Below, piece by piece: positions 59,513 to 64,000 of a DNA stretch of 64,000 bases. Both the position numbers and the translations under genes were made by a program. Every line of letters starts with the position of its first letter. Position 1 is the stretch's first letter. This stretch comes from Stenopsyche tienmushanensis. Its lineage: Eukaryota > Arthropoda > Insecta > Trichoptera > Stenopsychidae. Under the pieces are notes generated by a model. It saw nothing but the letters and a program-made list of their open reading frames with translations. It was not told where the DNA came from and did no database searches. Location: NCBI GenBank assembly GCA_008973525.1, contig WACJ01000502.1:434001-498000 (forward strand), written 5' to 3'.

Positions 59513-61035
59513 AAGTTATCATCAAATGTTTAAATAATACATAAAATTAATTCTAAACACCCAGTGCGAGGACATATATTTATATTGATAATACAAAGCG
59601 TAATGATATTAAAGCCCTGTATACATACGCCGTATGAAATATTTATCCTTTAGCGTGGTATTTTGTATTCTTTACTTTTTTTCGGTAATCCCGTGGGTTG
59701 AGAGGAATTATCAAACAACGGGAACATCGTAAGAATTTAATCCGATAATACTATACCACGTTTTTCATCGAATAATGTTTTTCGATTTTGTACTTCGGAG
59801 ACCTAGCGTCTTCGTGCGCCGCTTGATGAATAATACTATCGGTTTTTGGCTACATATTTTATTCAATAATGCTCGATCTATCATAACTCAATGCTGCTAT
59901 TTATAATATTTTTTGCAAGCAGGCAGACTCGTTCAGAACGATTATGTGATGTGAATATCCATACGTTTTTATTAAATAATGCGAGCGAAAGAAACGTTTT
60001 ATTCTATAACCATTTGTTAAATTTAGTTTTGGTGAAACTTTATGAGTGCTTCGAGAAAGCCCAAAGCGTATATCTGTCGATATTGAGTCACATTTTTTGA
60101 GCAGATTTCTTCTAAAAACTCTCTTTATGCCATACTTTAAAATTAAAATAAGCGCCCAAATATATAGAATCATACTGTTGTGGGGTAGTACAAAAAAACC
60201 AATAAAACTTTATGTCCTTCTTTCAAATTTCATATTTTGCTTGTGTCCTTCATGGTTTCCAGGCGTAACTCAATAATTTAGGTCGCAGAAGTTTTCTTGA
60301 AAACAAGATCTTTGAAAGAATAAGGTCATGTCAATTTTGACTTTATTGCTTTGCTTTGAACATGGAAGGTGTGTTTTTGAAAACAAACTTAAAAATTCAT
60401 GGATTTTTACCGTGAAAAATCAAATTTGTTCGATCACCATTTTTGTAACAAAATACTACCATGTTTGCGCTTTTGCTATTTTTGTAATATGCCAAAACCC
60501 CCGGATATTATAAAAAAGGTACATTTTAGATCAAGTAAAATTTTGCTTCTTATAAAACATGTTGAAATGAGAAACGAATGATCACAATCCAGAGATTAAA
60601 ATAATAGTCTTCAAGCATATTATTTGAACTAGTAAAATGTTCTAGAATTTTTCAGTTAATCGAAATACATTGCGAGTAGATTGTATCGAATCAAATAAAA
60701 GACTTCGAATCCATGAGCAACAAGATAAGAGCCGTTTTAAGGATTTTTTGCTCGTTCTACAAACGATATCACAAGTCTTTGTGTTCAAAAAGGACTTTTT
60801 GAATAAGAAATATTATACGTCCTATACATACAACTATACACCACAATACAGATAAAGTCTCTTGAATATATTAAAAATATGCATATATTTTACCAGTTTA
60901 ATTCAGTTTAAGGTGCAGATTTTATAAAGCATTGTGCTAATATTTTCATAAAAAAATATGCGAAGAAAAGGCGAAAAAATACTGTGTTGGTGAATAAAAG
61001 ATGTACCCATAAAGATTTTCGTTTTTTAAATGAAA
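59513..61035. other. AT-rich spacer
   Basis: AATAATG/AATAATACT recur several times between 59743 and 59980 without a regular period. Overlapping short frames near 59900-60580 have no known motif. Confidence 0.4.
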
Positions 61036-61059
61036 GATTTTAATATTCATATTATTACA

Positions 61060-61440
61060 AAGTTTAATTTCTATGATTAGATATAACTTCTTTCCACCTA
61101 TCTGGTAAAATTTAAATGGATTTGTTATAAAACATCATGGGATTTGAACGTCCATTTTTGACTTCATTATTTGTTTTGTAATTTTTCCCATCCAAATAAT
61201 GGTGTATAAATAAAAAAAGGTTGAAATTCGACGAAGCAATGTCTGGAGAATAAGGAAGATGTAGAATTGTCTTCCATATAAATCACAATTTATTCTTGAT
61301 GAGTATAGTCACCGAAAGAGCACAAAACACGACTTGAAAGTGCAGAATCCTAAGTGCAACTAATCTTCAAAAACAGCCAAGCAATAAAACGAAAACTTTT
61401 TTGGGTTCTACTTATATTATAGCACTCCTTTTAAATTTCG
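61060..61440 (-). pseudogene. Relic of a second mariner subfamily, C-terminal part
   Basis: The minus strand reads ILHLPYSPDIASSNFNLF, then YLDGKNYKTNNEVK, then LPDRWKEVI, interrupted by stops. These correspond to the YSPD(L/I)AP.D(Y/F)HLF motif around the third catalytic aspartate, the GK.F...E..K block and the LP.RW..V end block of mariner transposases. The third catalytic aspartate is replaced by asparagine (SSNF). No terminal repeats could be paired. Confidence 0.6.
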
Positions 61441-62375
61441 TAGATTTTGGAAATTTTACTCGAAAAAAAGGTTAATAACCAATTCCAATGCTATCCAAAA
61501 GACTTTCATTTTGAGTTTTTTTTTTAGGAGGAGAAGCCAATCAATTTCCTGATTCGAAAGAGAAGCTGGAAAGTGGCTTAAGAGGCAACCAATATTTTGA
61601 AAGCGTTCAATCTTCCTTCAAATTCAAAGATGAATGACCAAACATTAAATGCTACCACTTTCATGTTTTAAGCTTTTATTTTCAGTACGTATCAAAATTA
61701 CGTGATTGATAAAACTAAATGGTTCTGCATTAATTTAAGCGAATGGTTTGTTTTATTTTTATAGTCTCATTGATAAATATTCTACAAAAAGATCATTCGT
61801 AAAAAAAATCAATTAAACAATTTTAAAGTTTATTATTTTTAGCATATTATTCTAATATGACCATTTTTTCCATTAACGGATATAATGTCTTAAGAAGGCT
61901 AAAGTATTTATCCTTCGATCGATCCAATTGCAATTATGGTCATTTGCGATTTAAAGCATGCCTGAAAAGTCATTTTGCCTTAATCATTAATTTGTTTTGT
62001 TTTTTGAGTGTCTTATACCAAAGTTTAGGGATGAAAATAACTAGGTCAAAGCATTTCAGCATGGGGTCTCTCTAAGGTTATGACAATGGTATTGTCATAG
62101 CATGCGTAGACGTTAAACTAAGTTGGACAAGCAAAGTTCATAGATAGAAAATAGAAGCTCACAAGTGGCTTACTTTCATTATCACTTTCAGATAGTGAGA
62201 CGTACCTGTTTTCAGTTTGGAACAAACACCTATGTGATCCCGTAATGTCTCAACTGTCCACTCTGGAACACTCCGTACAAACATTTTCCGGCACGTAAGA
62301 GCTTCCGTTTCCGGGGAGGAAAATTTTATCAAAAAGCAAGAAAACACTGCTTGTTGACAGGAGTGTCATCCACAA
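61441..62375. other. AT-rich spacer
   Basis: A T-run followed by AG at about 61516-61526 precedes a short frame (EEKPINFLIRKRSWKVA) that could mimic an exon; evidence is too thin to call one. Confidence 0.35.
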
Positions 62376-62379
62376 ACTA

Positions 62380-62580
62380 ATATTAGTAAGTTTGCTTGGA
62401 GAATGCCGAACCCAAGTCGCTCCCTTCATCTCTTTGGGAAAATAACACTTTGGAATTTGATTCTGGATGCTCGTCGTAAAAAGGACGAGGATCGATATAT
62501 TTGTACCACACGGTACATTATTAACTTTAGAACCGCACCGCAAACTATGTTGTTTACACGTGTAAACAACATGTATGCGA
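62380..62580. promoter_or_regulatory. GC-richer block ending in a 26-bp palindrome
   Basis: Balanced composition. Overlapping frames of 61 codons (plus) and 97 codons (minus) show no motif. It ends at the palindrome listed next. Confidence 0.3.
62547..62572. promoter_or_regulatory. Perfect 26-bp palindrome with forkhead-like and E-box cores
   Basis: ATGTTGTTTACAC is followed directly by its exact reverse complement. The centre is CACGTG (bHLH-type E-box), flanked symmetrically by TGTTTAC and GTAAACA, the forkhead consensus in both orientations. Binding is inferred from the motif only. Confidence 0.6.
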
Positions 62581-64000
62581 TGAATTAATTTGCATAGTTA
62601 TATATACCCACGGGTACGCCATTAATTAAGATTAGCCACTACAAGTTTTGCCAAGCAATTCGTCCTTATTTACACTTTTATTTACTGCAACAACTTCGTT
62701 TTGGTTGTGCTTCATGTTGTCGATTCAAAACCATAAATACTTTAATCATAATTGAATGGTCACAAACATATAATAGGATTATAATGTGCGATTACCAATG
62801 TTTTACAAATCAATTATATTATAATATTACTCGATCACAGTTTGGATGTTGGCGAAATTAAACATTTTAAGCCTATAAATAGCATACACACTGATCTGTG
62901 CATTTCATCATTTCAATTTTATATTAAGTAAAAACACATCAAGCGTTATATAGATTTACTACTATAATATTTTAATAACAAACTATACAAAACATCATTT
63001 CATATTTAGTTTTAATGTGCTAGTATGTTAAAGAGTTATAATATTTTTAAAAAAATAGATCTTAGTTGAAATTCTGTAAATCAGCATCGGTTTTTATTGG
63101 GTTTAAAGACTATTCAAAAACAGAATATTGGATTAAATAAAATATTATTTTATGTTTAGTTTCAAATTTCAGAACGCAGAACAGTTTGTTGATGTAAGTG
63201 AAGGCAGATTTCAGTTCGAATGCTTAAAATACATATAAAATGTAAATAAATGATACAAAAATGAACATATATTTCGAGGCTGAGATAATTAATAATATCA
63301 GGTCATAAATGAGAATATGATTTGCATAAATGATAATATTAGTAATACTGCAACGTAGTACGTTTTGGGAATGTTCTTTGGTCGCCACTTAATTGGGGTT
63401 CCCGCTTCGGCTAACCCAGACGATTCTAACATGTCGTCCACATGCTCGATCTGATAGCTCCAGGAAACTTAATTAGCTGATCGTTTGAGTAGACGATACC
63501 AATTTGTCTTTTGCGTGATAGATTTGAGCACTTGGATGAGGAATTAAGGATATGTGATCAATAATAAAACATTGTGATTTGGGTATATCTGTTATTTATT
63601 TTTACTTGTAATGGATACCAAAATAACATTATTGAAATGTCTTGTTCATTGATCAGCTATCGGTGGTAATCCTGTCTCTTATGACTATATACTTAGCTCT
63701 AGTACGCACTGTATATCTATATATACTATATACGGGAGGCAGCGATATTATTTATGTAATTATTCCTACAAAGCTGATTTTTTCTCATTTTGTTGTTTTA
63801 ATATAGTAGGTAAAAAAATGGCAGTCTACTGCAATGATGTTGTTGCCGATATTTGTAACATTTTTTGAGACCTGTAAATAGATATAATATAAATGTCTTA
63901 TACCAACAAGATTAAAACTATGTTGTATCTGTTTACAATAAATATTATGTGTACTTAATATTGTAATGCTTTATAAGTTGCTATACCCGCACTACAACTT
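62581..64000. other. AT-rich spacer to the window end
   Basis: Slightly more balanced at about 63370-63530 (GGTTCCCGCTTCGGCTAACC). No gene, repeat copy or element boundary recognised. Confidence 0.45.

Noticed and set aside
61516..61580. Exon after a T-rich AG
   Set aside because: The frame ends after 17 codons with no donor site or homology.
1..64000. A bacterial or phage-type gene system (defence island, operon, prophage)
   Set aside because: No tandem long frames, ribosome binding sites or bacterial families; composition and mobile elements are those of an arthropod nuclear genome.

Overview
The window looks like non-coding nuclear DNA of an arthropod, most likely an insect. It is strongly A+T-rich. 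I found no intact host protein gene, no rRNA or functional tRNA, and nothing of bacterial type such as operons, ribosome binding sites or CRISPR. The lineage call rests on the mobile-element fauna: DD34D mariner, a hAT element with an 8-bp target duplication, piggyBac-like TTAA/CCCTTT elements, mutator-like transposase relics, a Tc/mariner-type family with a WLARSPDLTPLDFF-like catalytic motif, a non-LTR retrotransposon tail ending in ATG repeats, and a tRNA-headed SINE. I cannot resolve the order from sequence alone.

Layout. 0-8 kb: a LINE 3' tail at the left edge, an unrecognised 177-codon open stretch (2585-3117, minus) and a GC-richer island near 6.3-6.7 kb. 7.9-8.9 kb: a repeat copy interrupted by a 670-bp hAT element that carries an inverted array of 15-bp repeats; the same host repeat lies without the insertion at 18.57-18.91 kb on the other strand. 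9-18 kb: LINE tail, a 45-bp tandem repeat, and two GC-richer islands (13.65-14.24 and 17.04-17.66 kb). 18-32 kb: two copies of a piggyBac-like miniature element (18.14 and 31.66 kb), two mutator-like transposase relics (21.3 and 29.57 kb), a SINE tail, a tRNA-Met-like SINE head, and islands at 22.4-23.1, 25.1-25.5 and 26.1-26.6 kb. 32-48 kb: mostly AT-rich spacer with islands at about 33.3, 34.5, 36.2, 38.0, 40.5, 41.7, 43.7 and 47.2 kb, a mariner relic at 45.2 kb and a 28-bp perfect palindrome at 42.26 kb. 48.7-53 kb: an 860-bp composite non-autonomous element, a related derivative at 52.25 kb, a hairpin, and a full-length SINE. 53-64 kb: a piggyBac terminus, an almost complete but dead mariner (56010-57274) abutting another SINE copy, GC-richer islands around 57.8-58.8 kb, a LINE tail, another mariner relic, and a 26-bp perfect palindrome with forkhead-like and E-box-like cores at 62.55 kb.

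Reading it together: the mobile elements are old (stops, frameshifts, truncations) and nested. Between them lie some sixteen islands of 200-600 bp with higher G+C, few repeats, and palindromic or transcription-factor-like motifs. That pattern fits a large intron or gene desert with cis-regulatory DNA, but conservation cannot be tested here. The best candidates for something undescribed are the composite element built around a tandemly multiplied transposase-motif segment and the SINE whose hairpin shows a paired base change between copies.
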